Source: Paragordius varius
Lineage: Eukaryota; Nematomorpha
Length of the DNA: 64,000 bases
Direction of reading: 5' to 3'
Assembly (NCBI GenBank): GCA_964247055.1
Contig: OZ176055.1
Coordinates: 8,618,001-8,682,000 of the forward strand
Each line of letters opens with the position of its first letter. Within the stretch, counting starts at the first letter, position 1. The notes beneath the pieces were generated by a model. It did not search any database and was not told the DNA's origin. It was given only the letters and a program-made list of their open reading frames with translations. Position numbers and translations under genes: made by a program. Positions 1 to 12,100 of this stretch are shown piece after piece.

Positions 1-330
1 ATATACAATTTAAATTTACCCTTAAACAATTCAAATTCACCCTTAAACAATTCAAATTCACTCTTGAACAATTCAAATTCACCCTAAAAATAAATTTTAT
101 ATTTTCGGGCTAGTATAACTCATGATTAATATAAATTATATTCTTATGGCATAGTATATTATTTTTTCAGTATTATATTAAATTTAAACAAAACTTTATT
201 TTTTGAAAATATAAAAAAATATAGTAATTTTTAATTTTAAAAAACACATAATCTATTTTAGGGTGAATTTCAATTGTTCGAGGGTGAAATTGAATTGTTC
301 GAGGGTGTATTTGAATTGTAAACGGTAGTT
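1..330. mobile_element. MITE-1 copy a (tandem-TIR foldback element), left end cut by window
   Basis: The left side carries repeated units of the form TTCAAATTCACCC(T)TTAAACAA. A unique AT-rich core follows, then the inverse units (AGGGTGAATTTGAATTGTTCG) end near TAAACGGTA. The element lies in an intron of the NDUFS1 gene. It is the first of at least nine copies in the window. No coding capacity is visible. Confidence 0.8.
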
Positions 331-674
331 AACCAATATAGTATAATGTGGTTAATCGTTAAAAAATGTTAAATAATTATGATGTTGATACAATAATTAC
401 TAAATTAAATTATATAAATGGTAGTATATTAATTTAAAATTTGAATAGAGTATGTAATGTTATGTAAACCTTTATAATTGTTCAAATATATATATTATAT
501 TCCATGAAAAGCATTTTTGCGATTAAATTTTTGTATAATATAGAAAATTATAGTTTATATATATGTTGTTGATAGAGCCTTTTTATTGTTTCACATGATT
601 AAAATCAATTTATATGATGGTTTATTTTTAAAACATTTTCTTTTAAAAAAATTTTTTTATTACATACATTCAAG

Positions 675-2644
675 GTTGCGCATATACCGAAAAAACTGGA
701 ACGTACATTAATACAGAGGGCCGATCTCAAACCACACTACAAGCCATAACACCCCCAGGCCGTGCCAAAGAGGATTGGAAAATTCTGAGAGCTTTTTCCG
801 AATTTATACACGAATTTCAAGTTATACATAAACTTGTGAGCAGTGATCCTTTATCATTACCCAGGGGTACTCAACCCAATGCAACGGCAAAAAGTTTAAC
901 TTCAACCCTAAGTGGGATAGGTGAATTGGATCAAGAGTTACAAACTATTACCACCGACAAAAATTTGACAAAGTATGTCTTTTTTTCAACAAAATGCATT
1001 CAATATATGTATATCATTTCAATTTTCATATTTTTCTGAAGTAAAGATCGATAATAATCCGTTTTAGCCACATAGTAGTGTTTGTACCTAGGTGTACTCA
1101 TAAATTTTAACCGATTTTTTTGGTAAAAAAACTATGCAATTTTGTAAGGAAACAAAATAATTTATTTTAAATTATAGACTTTTGAACATTTCGCCCATCT
1201 CTCAGGTAATATATAAATGCCATCTCATAAAAACTGATTTTATCTTGTGAAAAATTCTTCAAGCCATTTTTTAACGTTTTTTAAACTATCAAAGTGTTGC
1301 TATTTGGCGTTGATTCAAATCGTGGGGGACCCATTTTTTTCCGAGTATATTGGTCTCTCCTATTGCTCGTAGACATATATTGATTGTTTTTTGTGATATG
1401 TGGAATGCTTCTGCCAATTGTTGTTAAGTTTGAGTTGGTTTACCCAATAATTTTCGTACTTTAATCTCTTTGCAGTTGTGTGGTATAGAGTACTCACTCA
1501 TTTTCACGTGATATATTAATGTATCGTCTGCGTACTTTTCACTAGCTTCTTCTCTTAGTTAAATCGGTATAATTTATGACTACGTCTGGTATATAATGGT
1601 ATATTTTTGGTATATAAAGATAGATTTTTATTTATCTTCAACTTACGACCCTTTAAATTTATATTTAACACACTCGATGGAATATTGTTAGACACTTTTA
1701 TTCAAAAAAATATTTAAACCAATTATATTCAACTATGCATAGACCATGAATCAATATATGATTTTTGCAAACGTCTGACAACAATATGTATGATTAGTTT
1801 AAAATTTATGTACTGATTTCTTTCGTTATGGAACATTTTATCATAAGCAGTTATTATTTTAAAAAAGTCATAAAACTATTTGATGTAAAGCATTGTAGAT
1901 GATATCGCCATTCTAATTTTATAATTAAATCCTTGTTTCTAGACATTATGTGTTACCGTATGAAGATTTACGTGGAGTGCGTCATTTATTGCACACTTTG
2001 GCAGCTGTGAGAAATGGAAATATCCTAAACTATGGAGTTATAAATGCCAATTCAAACGATGCCCAATACGAAGAACTTATGTCCTTTGTTCGATCGTCGG
2101 AACAATTTAATTCTCATTATCAAAAGAGCTTACGGAAAGTATAATCATAATTTAATTTTAATGTTTTGATGTTTTTAAAAACTTAGACTTTATCTAAATA
2201 GTAAGCTCATGACTTATAATCAGACACTTTTATTTTTTTATAAGTTCTGGTTTTTTTATATCTAAATGGTCAAAGTTGTATTTAGTTTAAAAATTGGGTG
2301 TTTTCGAATTTCATCATCAGAAACCTAATTATATTATTTTAATATATTTTATGTGTTTGAAAAAAAAAACAAATATAAATTACGCAAAAAATGGATATTT
2401 TATACAAAAAAGGTCAAAGCGTTGTTTAACTTGTTTTAAATTCATAATTTTTATTTTCTTTTAGCTTGAGGAGAATAAAAACTTTGTCCTTAAACCCGAA
2501 TATTTGACGCTAAAAGAATTTTATATGACCAACACGATTTCACGAGCCTCAGTTACTATGGCTAAATGTGTTCAAGCCGCTCGTGAGGCCGAAAAAACCA
2601 AATATTTTACACAACAAGAAAATTTGCGCATCGGTGCAGCATAA
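675..2644 (+). CDS. NDUFS1: NADH:ubiquinone oxidoreductase 75-kDa core subunit, C-terminal exons (partial)
   Basis: This is the C-terminal part of NDUFS1, the Fe-S and molybdopterin-oxidoreductase-like core subunit of the mitochondrial complex I N-module. Three exons are visible: 675-972, 1943-2138 and 2465-2644, joined at GT-AG introns. The frame runs from [15 protein letters not shown] through [18 protein letters not shown] to LPYEDL, then [20 protein letters not shown] and VTMAKCV, ending in TAA. These match the conserved end of the family. The Fe-S-binding N-terminal exons must lie to the left of the window. AATAAA signals occur at 2771-2776 and 2780-2785. The first intron contains an inverted, internally deleted mariner. 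The gene faces NDUFS2 tail to tail. Identification is firm; only the start is missing. Confidence 0.95.
1087..1589 (-). mobile_element. Internally deleted mariner element
   Basis: The element lies in the first visible NDUFS1 intron. Its ends resemble those of the mariner copy at 41516 (CCTAGGTGTACTCATAAATT at the left, a complement ending GACTACGTCTGGTA at the right) and it is flanked by TA on both sides. On the minus strand fragments read QLAEAF, then a WVPHDLN-like motif, then jump directly to a C-terminal stretch like WHLYITxEMGE, so the catalytic centre is missing. About 500 bp remain of a roughly 1.1-kb element. Stops and frameshifts show that it is dead. Confidence 0.75.
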
Positions 2645-3190
2645 ATAATAGGCTTTTTTACTCTTTTCTTATCAAAAATTATTTTATTTAATCATAATTT
2701 ATCTTTTCCTGGATTGTGTAATTTATTTGGAAAGCTACAATATGTCACAAAATTAACGCACAATAATTAAAATAAATTGAATAAATGAGGAGTTTGTTGA
2801 AATTTATAGTTATGTATTTTTAAGTTGTTGCTATAATTTAACAATTTAGGATAAAGTTTCAAAGTAAAATGGCATTATTTCTTCAGATATAATTAGTTTT
2901 TTCATTTTATGCTTCTTTTTTAAATTTTAAGTAAAAATAATGATTAAAATCCTGGAAGCCCCTAAAATGAGGTTTATTTTACACAAAACCTAAAATATTA
3001 AAGAAAAATTATGCTAGCAAACCTTTTAGATTAGATTTTTTCCAACTATTTTAAAAAACAATAAAAACTAATAAACAACAAACTTAACGGCATAAATTTC
3101 TTTTATTTATTCGATATATTTATTTAAATTAAAATTATGCTATTTCCAAGTCACACTTCAATAAAATGTATGGAAAGCTTGAAAAGCTAT
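2645..3190. other. Tail-to-tail spacer between NDUFS1 and NDUFS2
   Basis: This AT-rich 546-bp spacer holds the presumed 3' UTRs of both genes. Plus-strand AATAAA motifs lie at 2771 and 2780, and a minus-strand AATAAA (TTTATT at 3102-3107) serves NDUFS2. I see no other gene or repeat. Confidence 0.6.
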
Positions 3191-6100
3191 CTATCTATCT
3201 ATTTCGCCAAATACAACATCCATAGTACCTAAAAAATAAAATTTCATTATTTTTAAATGTTTGTTTATTTTAAAATCTTAATTTATACAATTGATAAAAA
3301 AGTATCATTAAAACGCTTATAATTTGGCAAAAATATAAATAATATTAAAAATATATTACTTTAATATTCATTTGAAAATATCATCCTTAGTTCATAGCAA
3401 ACAAGAAAAATAGCGATTTCCAAAATTTAAAATTTATATTACAAAATGTAAAAAACAATAGTATTTTTTTGGAAAAAAATATATTATGTTAAAACTATAT
3501 AACTTACCAATAATGGCGACTATATCTGCAAGGAAAAGATTTTTTCCAATTTTATCCATTGCTGCCTAGAAACAAATAACATTTTTTTTTCATTAAAATT
3601 AACATTTTTATGACAATGCGTTTTATACCTATAGCAAACAAGTTTAATAACTTTTATTAGAAAAAAATAAAAAAATATGAATATTTTTAATATTTCCTTG
3701 TTCTAAAATAATTAATTTAATAAAAAAAGCATTAAAATGCAGGGCTAAAAATTATAAATTAAATACGAAAAAATATAATTAATTTACTAAATGTGGGAAG
3801 CCTGGAGCACGTATCTTACAACGGTAAGGTCGACTCGTTCCATCCGAAACCAAATAAACACCAAATTCACCCTTTATATTATCATAAAATAAAAAAGATA
3901 TTCAGTGGTAAAATATGTAAATAATCCAAAAATTAAATATTAAAATTAAGTTAACCAGAGAAGTGTAATGGTAAAACTCGTTAAGAAGCAATACTTGATA
4001 ATAATTAAAATTATAAAATAAATTTAAATTATATTAGAACAGCTAATATTTTTTTGTGATTTTTATTTCCTTGATTTTTCTATATACATAGCCTCTATGG
4101 AGGTAATTTAAAGTCAGAGCCTTAACCATAATTAAATCAATTAGCCTACTTTTCCTATTAATCATAGGAAAAATTAAAGATTCAAGCATATTGTTAGCTT
4201 TTTTACAAAACAGTGTATACGTTTTAAATTACATCTCTATATTTGCGAATTGCTTTATATACTTAACGTATCAAAATTTATTTAATATATAAAGAAAAAT
4301 TTTCCTACATATCTTTTTTAAAGGACACGTTGATTTTTTTTCTACGTAAACTATTTATTAAGAATTTGGAAATATATAATTAAATGTTTTACCAATTTAC
4401 ATTTCATTTATCTGCAATTCAAAACGATAAGTTATATATACCATTTACAGTTCAAATTCACCCTTGAACAATTCAAATTCACCCCCGAACAATTCAAATT
4501 CACCCTCGAACAATTCAAATTCACCCTCGAACAATAAAAATTCACCCTCGAAAAATTCAAATTCACCCTAAAAATAAATTGTGTGTCGAACTAATATAAC
4601 TCATTATTTATATAAAATATATCTTTATGGCATAATTTATTACTTTTTCAGTATTTTAATTTAAAACAAGATTTTATTTTTTAAAAATATATTAAAATAT
4701 AGGTAATTTTTAATCTTAAAAACATGTTATTTATTTGAGGGTGAATTTGAATTGTTCGAGGGTGAATTTGAATTGTTTAAGGGTGAATTTGAACTATAAA
4801 TGGTATATATATAAAATCAGCATTTTAAAAATATGGTTATTCTTCAAAAAAATCTTAATTTTTTTTATTTTGTTTGTATGATATCAATTTTTACAATATT
4901 TTATCCAAAAAATTAAAATTTTTAATAATTATCATTAATAATATAGTACTTTAGGTGCTTCAACTGCTGTATATGTACTCCCTGGAGGTACCTGATAACC
5001 TTCAGTAAAAAGTTTAAAATGATGTATAAGGGCTTCCATGGAATTCTAATGAGGAAGAGAAAAAAATATATGTTTGCTTTAATAATTTAAAGACGGTGTT
5101 TAAACGAAAAAAGCCACATATAAAATCTAAAGTATTTTATTAATTTTGCAATATTTTATATATACCATTTACAATTCAAATTCACCCTTGAACTAAGAAA
5201 TTGTGTTTTTGGGCTAATATAACTCATTATTCATATGTAATCATTATGGCTTAGTTTATTATTTTTAGTATTATTTTAATTTTAATTGAATTGATTAAGG
5301 GTGAATTTGAATTGTAAGAGGTAAAAATATAAAATTTGATTTACTATTACAGTAAAAATTAAAATTATAAGGACAAAACATAAATGGTAATATTTTGTAT
5401 ATTTATCAAGCAGATAGCCTACAATAACAATGATGTATACAAAATAACTGAAATTATACGAAAAAAAATAAAAATATAAAAACATATTTTTTTCTAAAAG
5501 ACAACCATACTTTTTAAATCTTAATATATTTCAATATAAATCATTGTTTAAAATGACAAAGTGTAAATTAGATATCCATTCTATATTTTACAATTGTATC
5601 TAAATAGCTTATATGGGATACATTTACGTTTTAAAAAGTATGGTTGTCTTTTAGATAAAAATATTTGTCTTTATATTTTCACGTTTTGTCAGTATAATTT
5701 CAATTTTTACTGTAAAATTAAATAATGTTCCAATATACATCTTCCTTAATTCTGAACCCAAAATAACTTATGTTGATAGAAATCACGGAAATTCAAATAT
5801 GAGTTTTCTTATCCCACTAATATTTAGTTTTCTATATATTTTAAATTTTTTATTGCATTTCGAAAAGATTTTAATGAAAAAAGTATTAATTCTTTTACTT
5901 GATTTAGCATTTAACAATCATTTTAAAATATTATATATACAGTAAAATAAGAAATTATACGGACAAAACGTAAAATATAAAGACAAATATTTTTTACAAA
6001 AGACAACCATGTTTTTTAAATCTTAATTTTTTTTATATATCTGCTTGTTTTAAACTGCAAATTATATAATGGATTGTGTTACCAATAAACACGTCTATCT

Positions 6101-9100
6101 CATACTTTATAGTCTAAAACAATAAGGAATATATATACAAAAATTAAATTCAAAAAGTATGGTTGTCTTTTAGAAAACAATATTTGTCTTTATAGTTTTA
6201 AGTTTTGTCGCATTCAGTTTTACCTTCATTTCTGCCCTCGTAGGCGGTGATATTTTATTATCATCGACTTTAATTTCCCCGGGTGGCATTTTATTCAAAC
6301 ATTGAAGGATAATTTTAACACTTTCACGCATCTCAGCTACGCGACACAAATATCTAAAACAGTTTAATTTTATATTAATTTTTAAATTTAATTAAAATGT
6401 AAAAATTTAACAAATATAAATTTAATAAAATTTTAGTCAATTAGATCTAGGTTTAATGTATGTTTATTTTTCATTACACCTAATTAAGAAAGTAAAGTAT
6501 ATAGCCAAAAATATTAGACCAAACAATATTCAAACAATTTATATTAATATAACTAATCCAAAAAATATTTTCGAAAATTTGCATTTATTCTTAAAAATTA
6601 TATACAGTTTAGAATCTCTTTTTCTTTTATATATATATATATATATTTAAAAGGTAAGGACTTAAATTGTATCCGGACATGTGAAGGAAAAATTACGTTT
6701 AAGATCCGGCGCCCTACCTACTATACCATCAGGCCTTGCATTTAATTCAAACTTATAAGGATATATTTTTACTTCACTTTCTTCAAACCATTGAATTTTA
6801 ATTTTTTGGGTAAAAAATTCAAAAAATTGTTTTTTATAAATCAAAAATAAGTTTGTTATAAAGAGTAACACTTACCTATCATAACAATCACCCTTTATAC
6901 CAATGGGTACATCAAATTCAACTTTATCATACGCATCGTACGGTTGAGATTTTCGTAAATCCCATTTTATTCCACTACCTCGGAGCATGACCCCACTAAA
7001 TTATATTAAATATAAACTCTTTAAATAAAATAATTTTTGAAATTTAACAGTTAAACGGTTATAACTGTATAGCATTAGTTAAAGTAGCGGATAAAGTTGA
7101 CAAATAATTCAAAAACAATTTTTAATCATCTATATATTTATGAAAATCCAAATAATTAATATAATTAAATTAAGGTAAAGTTATAACTTACACATCTGCA
7201 AATATATTCAATTATATATTTTAAAATTAAGGTTTACAAAAGTATGGTTGTTTTTGGCAAAAAATTATGTTTTTGACACTTTTCTTATATGTCGCTTGGA
7301 ATTAATATATTAAAATTTTACTGTAATTAATAAAAATTAATGAAATTATTTAAAAAAAACTTATTTAAGAATCTTACCTAAAAATTGAGATTAAGTACAT
7401 CTTAGGCATTTACGACCCCAACATAATGGTTGTTATTTTTCGTAAAAAAATATTTATTAAAAAAAAACTCAACAAATAAAACGCTTCTGCGGGAAAAATA
7501 ACTTACTATAATTACAGTAATTTCAATTTACCTAAAACCCTAATAATGCTTCTTCATGAAGAGACAATGTACACTTTATACGTCTAAAAAATATTCAGTT
7601 TTGACTTTAATAAAAAAATTTTTATAAGTAACTCATCAACATACTTAATATATTTATACTTTAACATTTTTGTAATTTTACAGTTTTTATATATATAAGA
7701 AGAAAAAAAACTCACCTAAAATCCAAATTAAGTGCATCTTAAACAATATCATACCTTTTACGCTTTATTATATTTAATTTTTCTGTAATTAAACAATATT
7801 TTGGATAAATTCATAGCTTATTCTGTTGTACTTCTCAGATTTTAATCTAAATTTAATGTTTAAAAATAAAAAATATAAATTTAAGAAAAAAACTCACCTA
7901 AAACCCAAATTAAGGGCATCTTTAACAATAATTCATACTTTTACGCTTTATTATATTTAATTCTTCCTGCAATTATACAATATTTTGCATAAATTGATTG
8001 CTAATTCATTTAAGTTATACTTCACAGATTTCAATGTAAATTTAATATTTTAAAATGTAAAAAATTATAAATTTTGAAAAACTCACCTAAAACCCAAATT
8101 AAGGACATTTTTAACAATACTTCATACTTTTTAAGCTTTATTATATTTAATTTTTCCTGTAATTAAACAATATTTTTGATAAAATGATAGCTAAATCTTT
8201 AAAGTTATACTTTTTAAGTTACACTTCTCAAATATTTAATATTTTAAAATAGAAAAGAATATAAATTTAAGAAAAAAAACTCACTTAAAACACAAATTAA
8301 GTGCATCTCTAACAATAATTCGTACTTTTCCGCTTTATTATATTTAATTTCTCCTGTAATTAAACAATATTTTGCATAAATTGATATAGAATTCTTTTAA
8401 GTTATACTTTTTAGTATTTAATATTTTTATAATTTTTCCTGTAATTAAACAATATTTTGGATAAATTAGTAGCTTATTCTTTTAAGTTGCACTTCACAGA
8501 TTTTAATGTAAATTTAATATTGTAAAATGAAAAAGATTATAAATTTAAGAAAAAAACTCACCTAAAACCCAAATTAAATGCATATCTAGAAATAATTCAC
8601 TTTCACGCTTTATTATATTTAATTTTTCCTTAAACTATATTTTTGATAAATTGATATAGAATTCTTTTAAGTTGTACTTCTCAGAATGTAAATTTAATAT
8701 TGTAAAATAAAAAAGATTATAAATTTAAGAAAAAAAACACTCTTTTAAATTGTACTTCTCAGATTTTAATGTAAATATATAATATTAAATGAAAAAGATT
8801 ATAAATTTAAAAAACACACACTCTATTTAAGTTTACTTCTCAGATTTTAACAGGAAATTTAATATTTTAAAATGTAAAAAGAATATAAATTTAAGAAAAA
8901 AAACTCACTTAAAACACAAATTAAGTGCATCTCTAACAATAATTCGTACTTTTCCGCTTTATTATATTTAATTTCTCCTGTAATTAAACAATATTTTGCA
9001 TAAATTGATATAGAATTCTTTTAAGTTATACTTTTTAGTATTTAATATTTTTATAATTTTTCCTGTAATTAAACAATATTTTGGATAAATTAATAGCTTA

Positions 9101-12100
9101 TTCTTTTAAGTTGCACTTCACAGATTTTAATGTATTGTAAAATGAAAAAGATTATAAATTTAAGAAAAAAACTCACCTAAAACCCAAATTAAATGCATAT
9201 CTAGAAATAATTCACTTTCACGCTTTATTATATTTAATTTTTCCTTAAACTATATTTTTGATAAATTGATATAGAATTCTTTTAAGTTGTACTTCTCAGA
9301 ATGTAAATTTAATATTGTAAAATAAAAAAGATTATAAATTTAAGAAAAAAAACACTCTTTTAAATTGTACTTCTCAGATTTTAATGTAAATATATAATAT
9401 TAAATGAAAAAGATTATAAATTTAAAAAAAACACACTCTTTTAAGTTTACTTCTCAGATTTTAACAGGAAATTTAATATTTTAAAATGTAAAAAGAATAT
9501 AAATTTAAGAAAAAAAACTCACCTAAAACCCAAATTAAGTGCATCTCTAACAATAATTCATACTTTTCCGCTTTATTATATTTAATTTTTCCTCTAATTA
9601 AACAATATTTTGGATCAATTGATACCTAATTCTTTTAAGTAATACTTTTTAGTATTTAATATTTTTATAATTTTTCCTGTAATTAAACAATATTTTTGAT
9701 AAATTTAAAAAAAACACACTCTTTTAAGTTGCACTTCACAGATTTTAATAAAATATTTAAATTTTATATTTTAAATAAAATAATTAAAAGTTTAAGAAAA
9801 AAACTCACCTAAAACCCAAATTAAGTGCATCTTGGGCACTAACGACCCCAATATCAATGGTACGAGACCGGAAAATGCGATTTGCCGTTAAAACATCCTC
9901 CATTTCATCAATGCGTTGAGGGTATTGAGTTGCCCACTCATAGATGTCATCTAAAAGTCCCAGGGGTAGATCCTTTTTATAGGTAAAAATAAAAATTTAT
10001 AAAAATTAATAATTTGCTTTAAAAAAAACTAGATTTTGAAAAGACTTTTTACCACCAAATTTGTGGATTTAAAGAGAAAAAAGTATAATTTTTACAAAAA
10101 AATATTTCGATTTTATTATCAGTGAAAAAGTAAATGATTGGAAACTTATCAAGGGTTTTTCTTCCAACAAGGAGGTATAACCCTGATCATTGGAAATATT
10201 TATATTTTATAATAAATTAATCAAATCGATTTTTTAAAAAAAATTAAAAAATATCTTTTCGTAAAATATTATTTTTCTTCATTTTAAATTTTAAATGGAA
10301 AAAACACTTGAACACGTTTTAAATCACATTATTCGAAAAAAATATATGAGAAAATTTTATTTTGGATAATAAAATTAACTTTTTTTGGGATATAAAATAA
10401 ATATATATGGTTAAATTATGTGGATAACGGTAATGGTTTGTTAAATTAAAATGCGTGTTTACCTTTCGTTGTGTCCATTATATATCAATTGAAAAAAAAT
10501 AGTGGTTATGTCTCACGTATTTAATTTCAATTTATTTTACATTATTTTAAATTTATTTTTAAACAACTCCCAATAATGCTTATGTGCAAAAATTTGAGTT
10601 TTTAAATAAATTTTCTTTTATTTTCTACCTAATTCACGACGCATTACAAATCGTATCAAAAAAATTAAATCCAAAATATTAAATTTTTAAATTAATATTT
10701 AAAATACCTGAGCAACGCCACCTGGTCTGACATATGCTGCATGAAGGCGTGCTCCCGAGGCCCTCTCATAAAATTCCATTAACTATCGTAATAATATATG
10801 ATTAATATAAAAATACTGTTTAAAATGATATAATTAATATATAAATGGAGTGCTAAAATTTTAAGAAAAGATGTTTTAATATTTTAATATAACCTATATT
10901 ATTTCAAACAACCCAAAAAAATAGATAATATTAAAAGAAAAGCAAAGTTTAAAAATTTAATTTATTGCATACTTTAAAGTTTTATCCTTATTGTTTTAAA
11001 TATTTTACACTGGTCGATATAAATTTATTCTTTTAAATACATCAATTTATATATTTTTAATATTATAATCAAATGAATGATAAATTTTTAAAAATAGAAG
11101 TACTATTTGAAGATTTAAAAAAAATTTAAAAAATAAATTTAACTTTTTCTCGTTCTTCAAAAAGCCAAAATAGGGGTGTCATAGCGCCAATATCTAAGGC
11201 ATGCGTCGTAATACCCATTATATGATTCTTAATCCGTGTGATCTCCCCAAATAAAACTATTTTTTTTCATTAATATAAATATACATAATAAAATATTTAT
11301 TAATTATTTTTATAAAAAAGTATGTTTTCAAAGTAGTTTAATTTAAAATATTTTAATAAATAATTATCGAAATTGATAAAAAAAAGTACAAAATGGAATG
11401 GATACCAATATTTATATACTCAAATTAACAATTCACATATCTATATGTGTGATTTTGTAGAAAATAAAAACAAAAATCAACATATTATTAAGCAAAAACT
11501 AGTTTCATTTGTAAATAAACTATCATAATTTTTTCATATAGCAAAAAAACAAAAAAAAAACCTCTAATCCACTTTGCCCTTTCGGGTGTATTTATACCCA
11601 ACAATTTTTCAACAGCAAGGGAAAAGCATTGTTCATTACACATCATACTAACGTAATCAAGGCGATCGAAATAGGGCAAAGCTTGCGTATAAGTTTTGTA
11701 TTCAATCAACTTCTCAGTTCCTCGATGCAAATATCCTATGTGAGGGTCAGCTCTTTTTACCGTCTATTTTATTATCGTGAATAAAGAGGGATGATTTTTA
11801 TAAATAGAATGTAATTATATATTTTTACTTTATACTTTAAATTTTAGTTTATATTTTAATTTTATTTTTTGCGTTTGACAAAGATTACTTGTAGTAATCG
11901 AAATATTATCGTGAATAAAGATATAATTTTTATAAATAGAATGTAATTATAAGAAGGATTTAATAGTTTAATTTATTAAAAAAAATTGGTATGTTTGAAG
12001 ATAAAATGTGTATATTACAAAGTAATAGTCATGTATTAAATAAATTATTCAATCCATAAATATTACAAATAACAAAATATAAATTTAAAAAAAAAATATA

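Noticed and set aside
4440-4803. CRISPR-like array of short direct repeats
   Set aside because: The 21-bp units are contiguous without spacers, face each other as inverted arms and recur as dispersed intronic elements in an intron-bearing animal genome.
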